A stretch of DNA of 40,877 nucleotides from DASXVU01 sp963732855 (GCA_963732855.1 CAVTBB010000004.1:1-40877); one strand, 5' to 3'; positions 8,692 through 18,517 are shown, counted from the first letter of the stretch. Program-made: numbers and translations. Notes: a model not told the origin generated them from the letters alone.

Positions 8692-10258
8692 GCGTCCTTG
8701 ACTGCATCCTCATGTACTGTGTCAGATACCATGGCGAGCCGGAGTTCTTGCCGGTGTTCCCTGACTGCTTCCAGCCTCCGAAAGGCTGGGCCCCGACCAT
8801 GGAGCCAGTGGTCGCCCCCCGTTGTCTATTTGAGTAGACCACGCCCGCCTCGATGTTTTCGAAGAAGTGGTCCAGCTCCTCGTGGTTCCGGGTGTAGACG
8901 CCGGCCGTCAGCCCGTAATCCGCGTCGTTGGCCATTCGTACCGCTTCCTCGAACTTCTTGTACTTCTGTACGCACAGGATCGGAACGAACAGCTCCTGCC
9001 TGAACAGCTTATGGTCCACGGGCAGGTTCTCCACTAGGGTCGGCTCGACGTAGTAGCCGCGTTTCAGGTCGCCGTCCTCCACGTGCTTGCCGCCAGTCAC
9101 CTTGCCGCCATCGCGCTGGGCGATCTCGATATATTCGTCATATTTCTGCCGCGCTTCGCCATGGATCAGCGGTCCGAGCACTGTGTCGTTCTCCCTCGGA
9201 TCGGCCACCTTGAGCGATTGGACCGTGTTCACCAGCATCTTCATGAACTCTTTGTACACCTTTTCGTGGACATAGAGCCGGGATAGCGCCGAGCACTTCT
9301 GCCCGCAATAGGTGAACGCCGAACCCATAACGCCCGGGATCGCTTTGCCGAGGTCGGCCTTGTCCGAGACGATGCACGGGTTCTTGCCGCCCATCTCCGT
9401 GATCACCGGGATCGGGTACCGCTTCGGGTTCAATGAGATCAGCTCGTAGCCGACCTGCTTCGAGCCAGTGAAGGCGATGCCGTTGATCTTGTCGTGACGG
9501 ACAAGCGCTTCACCCACCTCAGCGCCGGAACCTGAGACCACGTTCAGCACGCCTGGGGGCAGGCCGGCCCTCCGCAGCAAGTCATAGAGCAGGTAGGGCA
9601 TCATAGGTGCCGCCGATGATGGCTTCAACACCACCGCGTTGCCGGTGATCAGCGCCGCCGTGGTCATCCCAGATGTTATCGCCAGAGGGAAATTGAACGG
9701 CGCCACCACGGCGAACACGCCCCATGGGAGCATCACGCTGATTGGATATTCGTCATCATAGGCCGGCTTCTGGTCTTCAACGAATCCGTTGTATTCCGCC
9801 ATGGCATCTGTGTAGTACCGGACGAAATCGACCGCCTCGTCAACTTCCCCCATCGCCTCGTAGCGGTTCTTGCCGGCATCCATGGTGAGCGCCGCGCTAA
9901 GCTCGAACTTCTCCGAGTTCATGATCTCGGCCGCTTTCTTGAAGATCGCCAGACGAGAGTCGAGGTCCATCCGCCTCCACTTGGGGGCGGCCATGTGCGC
10001 AGCATCCACGGCGGCGTTTACGTCGGTACCGGTCCCTTTGGGGAACCGGCCCACAATGATGTCGGTGTCCACCGGGCTCGCATCCTCAAAATATTGCTTC
10101 GACTTGATCGGTTTCCCGTTTATGAACATCGGGTAATCGGTTGTTTCCCCCTTCAGGCATTCCAGGTTGGAGACCGCCCTTTCGTACCGCGCGTGGAAAT
10201 GGCTCTCATCCCTGGCATTCACCATGGTCAGGAACGTGTTCTCGGTCTTGAACGGCAT
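8681..10258 (-). CDS. 1-pyrroline-5-carboxylate dehydrogenase (L-glutamate gamma-semialdehyde dehydrogenase)
   Basis: An aldehyde dehydrogenase superfamily enzyme, cytoplasmic, predicted to oxidise glutamate semialdehyde/P5C to glutamate with NAD(P)+. It is full length at 525 residues and intact. Conserved points are PFNFPLA with the transition-state Asn189, the cofactor segment FTGSKQVG, the general base Glu288 in TEMGGKNP, and nucleophile Cys322 in YCGQKCSALSRLYV. The last motif, together with the C-terminal GAQPFGGWKQSG, is typical of the P5C dehydrogenase (RocA/PutA C-domain) branch rather than general ALDHs. No proline dehydrogenase or arginine-degradation gene is in the window, so the in vivo substrate is not settled by context. 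The start at 10258 is supported by GGTGAT upstream and a TATA box about 35-40 bases away. Confidence 0.85.
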   Translation of the reverse strand: MPFKTENTFLTMVNARDESHFHARYERAVSNLECLKGETTDYPMFINGKPIKSKQYFEDASPVDTDIIVGRFPKGTGTDVNAAVDAAHMAAPKWRRMDLDSRLAIFKKAAEIMNSEKFELSAALTMDAGKNRYEAMGEVDEAVDFVRYYTDAMAEYNGFVEDQKPAYDDEYPISVMLPWGVFAVVAPFNFPLAITSGMTTAALITGNAVVLKPSSAAPMMPYLLYDLLRRAGLPPGVLNVVSGSGAEVGEALVRHDKINGIAFTGSKQVGYELISLNPKRYPIPVITEMGGKNPCIVSDKADLGKAIPGVMGSAFTYCGQKCSALSRLYVHEKVYKEFMKMLVNTVQSLKVADPRENDTVLGPLIHGEARQKYDEYIEIAQRDGGKVTGGKHVEDGDLKRGYYVEPTLVENLPVDHKLFRQELFVPILCVQKYKKFEEAVRMANDADYGLTAGVYTRNHEELDHFFENIEAGVVYSNRQRGATTGSMVGAQPFGGWKQSGNTGKNSGSPWYLTQYMRMQSRTLGK

Positions 10259-10290
10259 TTGATATCACCGTAGTAAAATACTCGAGGAAC

Positions 10291-10302
10291 TGGTTTATAA
10301 GA
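10291..10302 (-). promoter_or_regulatory. TATA box of the P5C dehydrogenase gene
   Basis: The minus strand reads CTTATAAACCA centred about 38 bases before the ATG at 10258. This predicts transcription starting near 10270 and a leader of about 12 bases containing the GGTGAT element. Confidence 0.5.
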
Positions 10303-10435
10303 AGTTCATCACGAAGCGGCGGGATTCTCCCGACGATCTCATCCATTCGTTCCGGTCCGGATCAACGATTCTTGACCAGCCCCGGGACATTAGCGAGGCG
10401 GGAGCCGGCAAGCATGCGACGAGGCCCGCTGGTAG

Positions 10436-10445
10436 CATATGTTTA
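10436..10445 (+). promoter_or_regulatory. TATA-like box of the beta-propeller gene
   Basis: The sequence catatgttta lies about 40 bases before the ATG at 10482. There is no Shine-Dalgarno near the ATG. The spacing allows a short leader of roughly 15 bases. Confidence 0.35.
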
Positions 10446-10481
10446 TCCGTGTTAGGCTGCATGGCTAAATACAGTGAATAA

Positions 10482-11705
10482 ATGGCATCCAATCGCACCC
10501 TTCTCAAGATCGCCTTGGTGATCGCCGCGCTGATCGTTGCATCGACAGTCATAGCAACCTCTCCGATCGAGGCTAAAAGCCAAAACACCCAGTGGACCTG
10601 GAATGGCGGTTCCGGGGTAGGCTACGGGTATCCATGGTTGTCGCCGTCCGGGGACCTGGTTCTCTACTCGACCAACGGCACCCTCTACACGCTGTCGCCC
10701 CAGGGCAGCCAGCTGCGGAACTCCAGTCTGTTACTGACCGGTATGCCGCAGTTCAGCGCTGATGGGACGATGTTCGCCCTGGTGAGCACCTCTGCCAACA
10801 CCGTGAATGGCACGAAATTGATCGTGATATCCCCGACGGGGAGTGTCAAATGGAACCACAGCATCGCCGGCATCGCCATGGGCATGAACGTCCTGCCTGA
10901 TGGCGGGGCGGTCCTCGGGATCATGCCCACCTCGGCTGGCCAGGTGAAACTCGAATGCCTGAACTCCGATGGCAGCACCCGCTGGACCAAGGGAGGCTAC
11001 GATGCCACCGAGTTGGGTTCCATGATGTACCCTATCGGCATCCATGGCAACAACGTCATGGTCTCAAGCACGATGAACGCAACGCCGGACACGGCGGTCA
11101 TCTTCGAGTACCTGCCGGACGGGACGCAACTGCGCACGTTCAACACCGATTTCGCGCCGTTCAGCATCTTCTTCGCCTTGGACGGGACGATGCGCACGGT
11201 CGGCTACCAGTTCACTCATAATACAGACTACGAGGCGCTGTACTGCCTGAGCAACAATGGATCGGCCATCTGGCGTAGGGCGGTCAGCAACCTTTACGGC
11301 GACATTGTGGTCCTTACGGACGGGACGACAGTGTACGCGGAAAGGAGCGGTTCGATCAGCCTCAGCCTCACGGTCTACTCAGTGGACCGGAATGGAGATC
11401 CTCTGTGGCAGTTATCTAACGCAGACAGCGTCCCGGTCGTTTACAAAGGCAACACCCTGGTGTCCAACTCGGTCAGCCTGATGCTCGTCTCCCACGACGG
11501 AAAGGTGATCTGGAGCATCGACGGCCTTTTCTATGGACAGCCAGTGGTCAAAGGGAACACCATCTACGCGGGAACTAGCTCCGGCCTGTCGGCCATAACC
11601 GATTCCGCCTGGAACCTTACCTGGCAGCCGGCGGTGCTGATGCTGACGATCGTCGTCGCCATAGCTGGCATTTGGCTGCTGAGCGGGAGAACGCCGAAGC
11701 TGTAG
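10482..11705 (+). CDS. secreted, membrane-anchored beta-propeller (PQQ-like) protein
   Basis: A 407-residue protein with an N-terminal signal/anchor (LKIALVIAALIVASTVIA) and a C-terminal helix (PAVLMLTIVVAIAGIWLL) ending in a few polar residues. Between them are repeated blade-like units: GYPWLSPSGDLVLYSTNGTL, LTGMPQFSADGTMFALVS, KWNHSIAGIAMGMNVLPDGG, LWQLSNADSVPVVYKGNTL. This alternation of 'W-x-hydrophobic strand' with 'DG-x-hydrophobic strand' is typical of PQQ-type or WD-like propellers. No catalytic residues stand out, so a binding or scaffold role outside the cell is the reasonable inference. It is convergent with the receiver protein at 11.8-13.4 kb. Confidence 0.75.
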   Translation: MASNRTLLKIALVIAALIVASTVIATSPIEAKSQNTQWTWNGGSGVGYGYPWLSPSGDLVLYSTNGTLYTLSPQGSQLRNSSLLLTGMPQFSADGTMFALVSTSANTVNGTKLIVISPTGSVKWNHSIAGIAMGMNVLPDGGAVLGIMPTSAGQVKLECLNSDGSTRWTKGGYDATELGSMMYPIGIHGNNVMVSSTMNATPDTAVIFEYLPDGTQLRTFNTDFAPFSIFFALDGTMRTVGYQFTHNTDYEALYCLSNNGSAIWRRAVSNLYGDIVVLTDGTTVYAERSGSISLSLTVYSVDRNGDPLWQLSNADSVPVVYKGNTLVSNSVSLMLVSHDGKVIWSIDGLFYGQPVVKGNTIYAGTSSGLSAITDSAWNLTWQPAVLMLTIVVAIAGIWLLSGRTPKL

Positions 11706-11711
11706 TGAGCT

Positions 11712-11762
11712 GAGCATTGTCCAATGCCCATGGCATTGCTCAAATCCCTACCATTTTTTTTT
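11712..11762 (+). terminator. hairpin plus T-run terminator
   Basis: Imperfect inverted repeat GAGCATTG...CATTGCTC (11712-11741, one mismatch in eight) followed by a run of nine T at 11754-11762, directly after the beta-propeller stop and between two convergent genes. It suits termination of the plus-strand transcript. Confidence 0.5.
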
Positions 11763-11766
11763 CTCT

Positions 11767-13443
11767 TCAGGCACGCCCGATGCGAAGCGACCGTTCCGAA
11801 TCCAGTGACGGGATGAACATGACCCCGGCATAATCGGTTCCTGGGGCGAAGATGAACGCGAGGAAGCTGTTTTCGGATCGGGCGGAACGCACCGACACCG
11901 ACTGCGGTATCTTCGATCGGACCACGTCCTCGATCACGCGTACCAGTTCAGCACCGTCGGAAACGTTCTCTGCCAAAGCGCCCACCTCCATCCCGTTGAT
12001 GGCCCCGTCGAAGCCCATGGCATCCAGGAAAGCGTGGCTGGACGCTTCCACCGTCAATCTGTGCCCGATCCCTCCTTGGAACGTCTTTTGGTCGACCACG
12101 AAGGTGGGGCGGTGCATCTGGGTGAAACGTTCATGGAACAATTTCTTCATCTTGACCATGCTTAGCTCGTAGTCTTCCTTCTCCTCGCCCAAGAGCAGAT
12201 GGTGCAATGCGAAAGAAACGTCCTCGGCGATCTCCGCCAGAACCGACAGCTCCTCCGGAGAGAACAACTCGGTGGGCAAGGTGAAAGACAGCTGCCCGAA
12301 GACATGCCCTGCGTATGACAGGGGCTTGGCGACATGGATATGGTTGGATGGATATCCGTTCAGCGGGCAGTCGGGGCACTTTTCCAGAGGCCGCTCGTTG
12401 ACGTGGAGGGCCTCCCCGAAGGTGATATGGTTGGTGCAGGCGAGACGCCCTCCCTCCAGGTATGTGGAACGGACCTCCTCGAACTCTGGTCCGATCCCGG
12501 TCTCGACCATCCGGGCAGGGTTGCGACCATCATCGAAGATGACCGCCCATGCGGTCGAGTAACCTCTTTCGACGGCGATGTCGCAGACCGACTTCAGCAA
12601 GATGACCGGGTCGGTCTCGTTGGTTATGACCTTGTTGACCTGACGTATGGCCTTCAGAACATTGATGAGGTGGGAGATGCGCTTCTCGTCCTGTCTTCGC
12701 TTGGTGATGTCATAGGCGTTTACCAGCACCTCGTTCGGGACACCGTTCTTGGTGAGGACCTGCCCGTTCATCTGCATGAACCGGATCGATCCGTCCTTGT
12801 GGTACATCTCCGCTTCCATCTTGAACATCAGCTCCGGGGACAACGACTCCGTGCCCATCCGTGGTCTTTGGGCGAACTGCGCCGGGTCGACGAAGAATTG
12901 AGAAATGTTCTTTCCCACGAATTCATCGGGCTGGTAGCCGAGGACCCGCTTCAATGAGCTGGATACGAATGTGAGGTTGCCGTTCAGTTCAGAGAGGGCG
13001 ATGATCTCGGACTGGTTCTCGATCATGGTGCGGAACCGGCGGGCGTTGTGCTCCAGCGCCTCCTCCGCCTCCTTGCGGGCGGCGCATTGCCTTATGGCAT
13101 TGATGAGCTCGGCGAACTGGCTCTTGGCGTCCCCGCCTTTCTTGATGTAGAAGTCCACTCCCTGACGCATTGCTTCGATAACGACCTCTTCCCGCCCTTT
13201 GCCGGTGAATAGGATGAACGGAGTGCCGTTGCCAGTGATGCGGAGACGCTTGAGGAACTCCAATCCGTTCATGTCCGGCATCATATAATCGGAAACGATG
13301 ATGTCAAAATGCCGGTCATTGAGCAATGCCAGCGCCTCTACCGGACTAAGCTGGGTGGTCACCGACAGATCCTGCTCGAGCTCGAGAAAAATCTTTCCCA
13401 GTTCCAGCAGTGAAGGCTCGTCATCCACGTAAAGTAGTTCCAT
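11767..13443 (-). CDS. response-regulator receiver protein with PAS and GAF domains, no kinase domain
   Basis: A 558-residue cytoplasmic protein counted from the ATG at 13443 (MELLYVDDEPSLLE). An in-frame ATG 13 codons upstream adds an unusual leader and is less likely. Domains: receiver (about 1-125, acidic pocket D7/D8, phospho-acceptor D52 in VSDYMMPDMNG, FILFTGKGREEV, DFYIKKGG); PAS (about 145-265, IIALSELNGNLTFVSSSLKR); GAF (about 275-430) with a Cys cluster EKCPDCPLNG; then a degenerate PAS-like C-terminus (about 450-558). The usual HisKA and ATPase domains are absent although the frame is intact and the gene ends next to a terminator. It may pass signals by protein contact, or rely on a separate kinase. 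The receiver is closely similar to the broken one at 3.7 kb. Confidence 0.8.
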   Translation of the reverse strand: MELLYVDDEPSLLELGKIFLELEQDLSVTTQLSPVEALALLNDRHFDIIVSDYMMPDMNGLEFLKRLRITGNGTPFILFTGKGREEVVIEAMRQGVDFYIKKGGDAKSQFAELINAIRQCAARKEAEEALEHNARRFRTMIENQSEIIALSELNGNLTFVSSSLKRVLGYQPDEFVGKNISQFFVDPAQFAQRPRMGTESLSPELMFKMEAEMYHKDGSIRFMQMNGQVLTKNGVPNEVLVNAYDITKRRQDEKRISHLINVLKAIRQVNKVITNETDPVILLKSVCDIAVERGYSTAWAVIFDDGRNPARMVETGIGPEFEEVRSTYLEGGRLACTNHITFGEALHVNERPLEKCPDCPLNGYPSNHIHVAKPLSYAGHVFGQLSFTLPTELFSPEELSVLAEIAEDVSFALHHLLLGEEKEDYELSMVKMKKLFHERFTQMHRPTFVVDQKTFQGGIGHRLTVEASSHAFLDAMGFDGAINGMEVGALAENVSDGAELVRVIEDVVRSKIPQSVSVRSARSENSFLAFIFAPGTDYAGVMFIPSLDSERSLRIGRA

Positions 13444-13708
13444 TTCCCCACCAGTGCAAACGATTACCATCCCGACCACCATCGCTGATTAAAGGGTTTC
13501 CGTTCTGAATGACAGAAACAAAGAACAGAAGGAATGGTCCGCATAGAACATCTTAGCTACGATGCATCGCTATGAAAGAAATTATGGACGATCACTGGGA
13601 AACGATCCCCCAGTATCGAGGGAACGTCACTAGTTGAAGATCGAACGACGGCTTTGGTGACCCTGCCCGTTCTTTAACCTACCCGCTTACGAACTATCCT
13701 CACAATAG

Positions 13709-13718
13709 CATTTATAGT
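13709..13718 (+). promoter_or_regulatory. TATA box of the papain-like protease gene
   Basis: The sequence catttatagt sits about 30-35 bases before the ATG at 13748 and no Shine-Dalgarno precedes that ATG. This predicts a message with a leader of 0-10 bases. The 13483-13708 stretch upstream otherwise holds no gene. Confidence 0.5.
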
Positions 13719-13747
13719 CGCCCAAGCTGTTTTGATGCCTGATTTTT

Positions 13748-16700
13748 ATGAAACGCGGGGCAATTATCATCCTGGTCTGGGCCTTGATGCTGATCACTCT
13801 ATTGAGCTCGATCAACCTGACCCAGGCCGCTGGCATGTATTCTCCGGCGGCATCCGATTCCTCCGTAGATCTGAGCTCCCAGCAGAGGAGCGACCCGATC
13901 AACAGCGGATCGATCAGATATCATTTCGCCACCGTGGCGGATATCCAGTTGATGAAAGAACGATTGATCGCCCCGACGGAGGACCGGACCCCTGCAACCG
14001 CTGCTTCTTCAAAGACCATCTACGCCACCGGCCTGTCGACCCCCACCGCCGAGCAACTGGAATCATTGGTAGGTAAGATCGCAATATTCGATGGGTCCAA
14101 CGATGCGATGAAAGCATCGGCGATCTCCAGCTATGACATCTCCACCCAGCCCTATTTCCCTATAATAAAAAGCCAGGGATCGGAGGGTTCCTGCGCGGCA
14201 TGGGCGGTAATCTATTACAATTATGGATACCTTGAGGCACTGGACAATGACTGGTCCGATGCCTACCTGGGGAACGAGGAACACCTCATGAGCCCTTCGT
14301 GGGCGTACAACAAGGTGGTGCTTCATGACGAAGGTTCTTTGATCTCCAGTGAGGCGATGGTGGCGACGACGATCGGCATCAGCACCTGGAACAACATGCC
14401 ATACGTCGACGGCGACACCGTCAGTTGGGGAAGCGAGGAGGCTTGGAGGAATGCCCCGCTGCATCGGGCCGACGAGATCGTCTCCTATGAATACCAGGGA
14501 TCTCAGACCATCCAGGACATCAAGGATTCGCTGGTCTCCAATCATCCCGTGACCATCGGTCTCGACGCCGAAACTATCAACGGGGTCCAGACCGCTTTCG
14601 AGGACGGTAACTACATACTCTCTTCCGACGAGTATTTCTCAACCATCACGAACCATGCCGTGACCATTGTTGGGTATGACGACAGCATCACCGACGATGG
14701 GGATGAGGGAGCGTTCAAGGTCGCCAACTCCTGGGGCATGGGGTTTGGAGATGCCGGCTACTTCTGGATAACGTATGAGACCATCAAGGAGATCGGGGAC
14801 CTGCTCCAGGCAATATCCCTGATAGACAAGATCGACTATCAGCCGACAGACCTGGCGGTCTACCATTTCGACTACGCCGCCCCGTCCGTGGATACGACCA
14901 TCAACTTCTCTGCCGTCCGTAACTCAGACGACCTGGTGATGAAGCAGATAACTCAGTTCTTCGTGACCGACCAAGACCTGTATGAGATCCCGTCCAGGTT
15001 CATGTGCCAGGACATCTCCGAGCTGTCAGATTATATGAGGGACCCATTGTTTCGTATCGAGATGCACGTGAGCGATTCCCATCTTAGCGGGATGCTGTCA
15101 TCCTTCAGATTGGAACACTGCAGTTCCCCCTATGTCGATGGCAAGGCGATCGCGATCAGCCCGGAAGCGTCTGGTCTTCCGCTCGGTACTCCAGCCAAGG
15201 TAAGTGCCCAGTTCCCAACCGTGCCGATCGTCTCGGCGCAGGAGGCACTGTCCTATCTTAATGGTGCGCTCACATTCGCCAGCGATGCCCAGACCCAATG
15301 GGTCGGGGTAAGGGACGTCCAGGGCCGGACGCATGTGATGCAGAGCGGCGACGTCGGCGACCTCAACCGTTCGACACTGATGGCCTGGGTCCGCGGACCG
15401 GGCACGTTCAGCTTTGACTGGAAGGCCTCCTGCGAATCCGGCTTCGATTTCCTGAACGCGTCCTTGGATGGTGCTCAGGTCGGCAGCATAACCGGTCAGA
15501 CCCCCTGGTCAACGGTGAACGTCCCGGTCCCGTCGGGGTTGCACATTCTCTCATGGTCGTACGCCAAGGACGGCTATGTCAGCGAGGGTGACGATTGCGG
15601 TTGGATCGACAATGTGGCCTGGAACGGGGGTTCCGTCGTCTTCTTCGAGGACTTCGAGCCCTATGAGCTGAACGACTGGCATGGAACGGACCTCGACGCA
15701 GCGTCGGGTCTGGACTCATGGGATGTGAGCACCCTGCGGTCCGCGACCGGGACGCACAGCCTGTGGTGCGCCGAGAACGGGACCGGTGCTGACGGCCGGC
15801 CGAACCATATCGACCAGCGGTACGACTTGAACATGGATTCCTATGCCCAGGTGGGGTTGCCGGACCTGAACGGCGTAAACACCGCAAGGCTGTCCTTCGA
15901 ATACTGGTCGTCCACTGACGCCTCCGATTACGCCTACGTGTTGATCCTCAACGGTTCCGCCTGGTCCGAACTCTGGACCCAGCCGCCCGGACCCTCCGGG
16001 AGCTGGGTGTTGGTGGATGTGGCGATCCCGGCAGGGACATCGTCCATATCATTCTGCTTCAACAGCGACGGCAGTGCCGGCTCGGGAGAAGCCGTCGGGG
16101 TCTTCATCGATGATGTGTTGGTAACCATCTCGGACGATCAGGCGCCCGTATCCTCTGTCGACCCGCTGCCTGTGTTCACGACAGCTAATTACATTGACCT
16201 GTCCGTCAGCGCCTCCGATCAGGGCGGCAGCGGGGTGGCCTTCATCCAGGTGTACTATCGCCTGGGGAGCACCGACGCCTATTCGATGTACACCGATGGT
16301 TCGAACCCCTCCGGACATTGGGCACCGGGGGTCATCAGGCTCGACACGGCATCTCTGCCCGGTGACGGCTCATACAGTTTCTATTCGGTGGCGACGGACC
16401 AGGCCGGGAACCGGCAGGAAGCGACCGGCCCCGCGCAAACGACCGAGCTGGACACGACCGCGCCGGTGACCACGGCATCGAACGGCGGGAACCCCGCTCC
16501 GGGATGGAACGTGGGACAGGTGACGGTAACGCTGTCCCCGTACGACGCGCTCAGCGGGGTGGCTTCGACCCATTACCGGGTCGATTCAGGCGACTGGTCA
16601 TCATACTCGTTCCCGTTCGTCGTCATGGGCGAGGGCGTCCACTCGGTCCAATTCTACTCGGTCGATAACGCGGGCAATGAGGAGAACGTCAAGACCTTGA

Positions 16701-18412
16701 CCGTGAAGATAGACGAGCATGGCCCGGTCAGCACGATCGGATCGAGCGGGGTCGGCACCGGCTGGAACCGAGGCGACGTGAAAGTGAACCTCACCGCCTC
16801 AGACCCGCTGAGCGGCGTTCAGAGGATCGAGTATCGATTGAACACCGGGAGCTGGCTCACCTACTCAGGAAATCTGTCGATCACCGCCGAGGGGGTTAAC
16901 ACCCTGTGGTACGCGGCCACCGACAATGCCGGGAACCGGGAGCTGGAACGGAACATGTTCATCAATATCGACAAGGCAGCGCCGGTTACGACGTACGCCC
17001 TGACCGGCCAGCATGTCGCCGGGACCACGATCTACGTGGTTAATGCGACCGTCACCCTTACATCCGAGGACCAGGTCAGCGGGACGGCTGCCACGTTCTA
17101 TTCACTGGACGAAGGGGCGTTGACCAGATACATCGGTCCGTTCACAGTGACGTCGCTGGGAGTGCACGCGTTGATGTTCAACAGCACCGACCTCGCCGGC
17201 AATTCGGAGCCCGTTAACACCATTCCTTTCATGATCGACCAGACGGTCCCGGCGAGCAGTATGGCATTGAACGGGATCGCGGGGACGGCTGGATGGTTCG
17301 TCGGAAACGTGACCGTCAACCTCACCGCGGTCGAATCGGTCAGCGGGATCGAGAAGATCGTGTACTGCGTTGACGATGGGGTGTGGAACGACTATGCCGG
17401 CAACTTCACCGTCAGCGGCCAGGGGAACCACAGCGTCAGGTATCTGGCCATCGACCTTGCGATGAACGCCGAGAGCGAGCATACCGCCGCCTTGAGGATT
17501 GACAGCGTGTCACCGGTGACCATGATCAGTTTGAACGGCACCGGGAACCCGGACAGCATCAAGTTCAACGGTTCCGTCACGGTATCATTTGTCTCCATGG
17601 ACGAGACCAGCGGGAACGCGGTCACAATATATTCGGTCGACGACGGGGCATGGACCAGCTATTCCGGTGCATTCGTCCTTACATCGGAGGGGGTTCATGA
17701 GCTTCGGTTCCAGAGCACCGACCGGGCGGGGAACGTGGAAACGTCAAGGACGGTCAACGTCACCGTCGACCTGACCGCCCCGAGCAGCGGCTTGAGCTTC
17801 GAAGGCAGCGTAGGGAACGGCGGATGGTACAACGGAACGGTCTATGCCATCTGGAACCCGATCGACGGCCTCAGCGGGATCCAGGTCGTCCGCTACCGCC
17901 TGGACGGGGGAGACTGGGTCAATGCGACGGTAACCTTGGTGATAACCGCCGACGGCAACCATACCCTCGATTATTACTCCGTCGACAAGGCCGGGAACTC
18001 CGAGCCCTTGAGGTCGGTCCCGTTCAAGCTGGACAAGGGCATGCCGACCGCGATCATCCATCTGGATGAGGGAGCGGCGGTCGATTCGTCCCACATGACC
18101 GTGATGGTCACGTTCGCCGATAACTGCAGCGGTATCGCCTCGACGGTCTACCGGGTCGATAATCAGACGTACACATCGTGCATCGGGGACAAGATCGTCC
18201 TGACCGGGCTTAGCGACGGTGAGCATACCCTTACGGTCAAGATAACCGATCAAGCGGGGAACGTGGCGGTGCAGAAGGTGGACTTCACGGTGCAGCCGCC
18301 GAAGGCATGGATCGAGCCCCTGCTCGGCCTGATACTTGCGCTGATCGCTATCGCCGCCATCACGGTCCTCATCGTGGTACTCGTTCGGAAAAGGAGGAAG
18401 ACATCGAGGTGA
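13748..18412 (+). CDS. secreted papain-like (C1A) cysteine protease with Ig-like repeat stalk
   Basis: A very large intact secreted protein of 1554 residues. A signal peptide (IIILVWALMLITLLSSINLT) leads into a pro-like segment, then a C1A peptidase domain with oxyanion Gln143 and nucleophile Cys149 in KSQGSEGSCAAWA, His303 in TNHAVTIVGYDD and Asn327 in VANSWG. Next come two jelly-roll/lectin-like modules (about 500-640 and 640-795; GPGTFSFDWKASCESGFDFL; ARLSFEYWSS). About eight Ig-like OmpL47-type repeats of roughly 85-95 residues follow (about 800-1510), each with a 'TAPVTT', 'LSGV--YRVDDGxW', 'GxHxxxYxSxDxAGNxE' pattern. A C-terminal helix (LLGLILALIAIAAITVLIVV) and RKRRK end it. The layout implies a protease displayed on a long stalk at the cell surface. 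Substrates are unknown. Confidence 0.85.
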   Translation: MKRGAIIILVWALMLITLLSSINLTQAAGMYSPAASDSSVDLSSQQRSDPINSGSIRYHFATVADIQLMKERLIAPTEDRTPATAASSKTIYATGLSTPTAEQLESLVGKIAIFDGSNDAMKASAISSYDISTQPYFPIIKSQGSEGSCAAWAVIYYNYGYLEALDNDWSDAYLGNEEHLMSPSWAYNKVVLHDEGSLISSEAMVATTIGISTWNNMPYVDGDTVSWGSEEAWRNAPLHRADEIVSYEYQGSQTIQDIKDSLVSNHPVTIGLDAETINGVQTAFEDGNYILSSDEYFSTITNHAVTIVGYDDSITDDGDEGAFKVANSWGMGFGDAGYFWITYETIKEIGDLLQAISLIDKIDYQPTDLAVYHFDYAAPSVDTTINFSAVRNSDDLVMKQITQFFVTDQDLYEIPSRFMCQDISELSDYMRDPLFRIEMHVSDSHLSGMLSSFRLEHCSSPYVDGKAIAISPEASGLPLGTPAKVSAQFPTVPIVSAQEALSYLNGALTFASDAQTQWVGVRDVQGRTHVMQSGDVGDLNRSTLMAWVRGPGTFSFDWKASCESGFDFLNASLDGAQVGSITGQTPWSTVNVPVPSGLHILSWSYAKDGYVSEGDDCGWIDNVAWNGGSVVFFEDFEPYELNDWHGTDLDAASGLDSWDVSTLRSATGTHSLWCAENGTGADGRPNHIDQRYDLNMDSYAQVGLPDLNGVNTARLSFEYWSSTDASDYAYVLILNGSAWSELWTQPPGPSGSWVLVDVAIPAGTSSISFCFNSDGSAGSGEAVGVFIDDVLVTISDDQAPVSSVDPLPVFTTANYIDLSVSASDQGGSGVAFIQVYYRLGSTDAYSMYTDGSNPSGHWAPGVIRLDTASLPGDGSYSFYSVATDQAGNRQEATGPAQTTELDTTAPVTTASNGGNPAPGWNVGQVTVTLSPYDALSGVASTHYRVDSGDWSSYSFPFVVMGEGVHSVQFYSVDNAGNEENVKTLTVKIDEHGPVSTIGSSGVGTGWNRGDVKVNLTASDPLSGVQRIEYRLNTGSWLTYSGNLSITAEGVNTLWYAATDNAGNRELERNMFINIDKAAPVTTYALTGQHVAGTTIYVVNATVTLTSEDQVSGTAATFYSLDEGALTRYIGPFTVTSLGVHALMFNSTDLAGNSEPVNTIPFMIDQTVPASSMALNGIAGTAGWFVGNVTVNLTAVESVSGIEKIVYCVDDGVWNDYAGNFTVSGQGNHSVRYLAIDLAMNAESEHTAALRIDSVSPVTMISLNGTGNPDSIKFNGSVTVSFVSMDETSGNAVTIYSVDDGAWTSYSGAFVLTSEGVHELRFQSTDRAGNVETSRTVNVTVDLTAPSSGLSFEGSVGNGGWYNGTVYAIWNPIDGLSGIQVVRYRLDGGDWVNATVTLVITADGNHTLDYYSVDKAGNSEPLRSVPFKLDKGMPTAIIHLDEGAAVDSSHMTVMVTFADNCSGIASTVYRVDNQTYTSCIGDKIVLTGLSDGEHTLTVKITDQAGNVAVQKVDFTVQPPKAWIEPLLGLILALIAIAAITVLIVVLVRKRRKTSR

Positions 18413-18517
18413 TGGTGGCGCTCACCAAAAGGGGAACGGCGCCTACCGGACCGCGGTCCTATGGATCGATGAGATGGTCTGTGAGCAGACCAGAAGGAAG
18501 GGATGAGCCGGCCTCGA

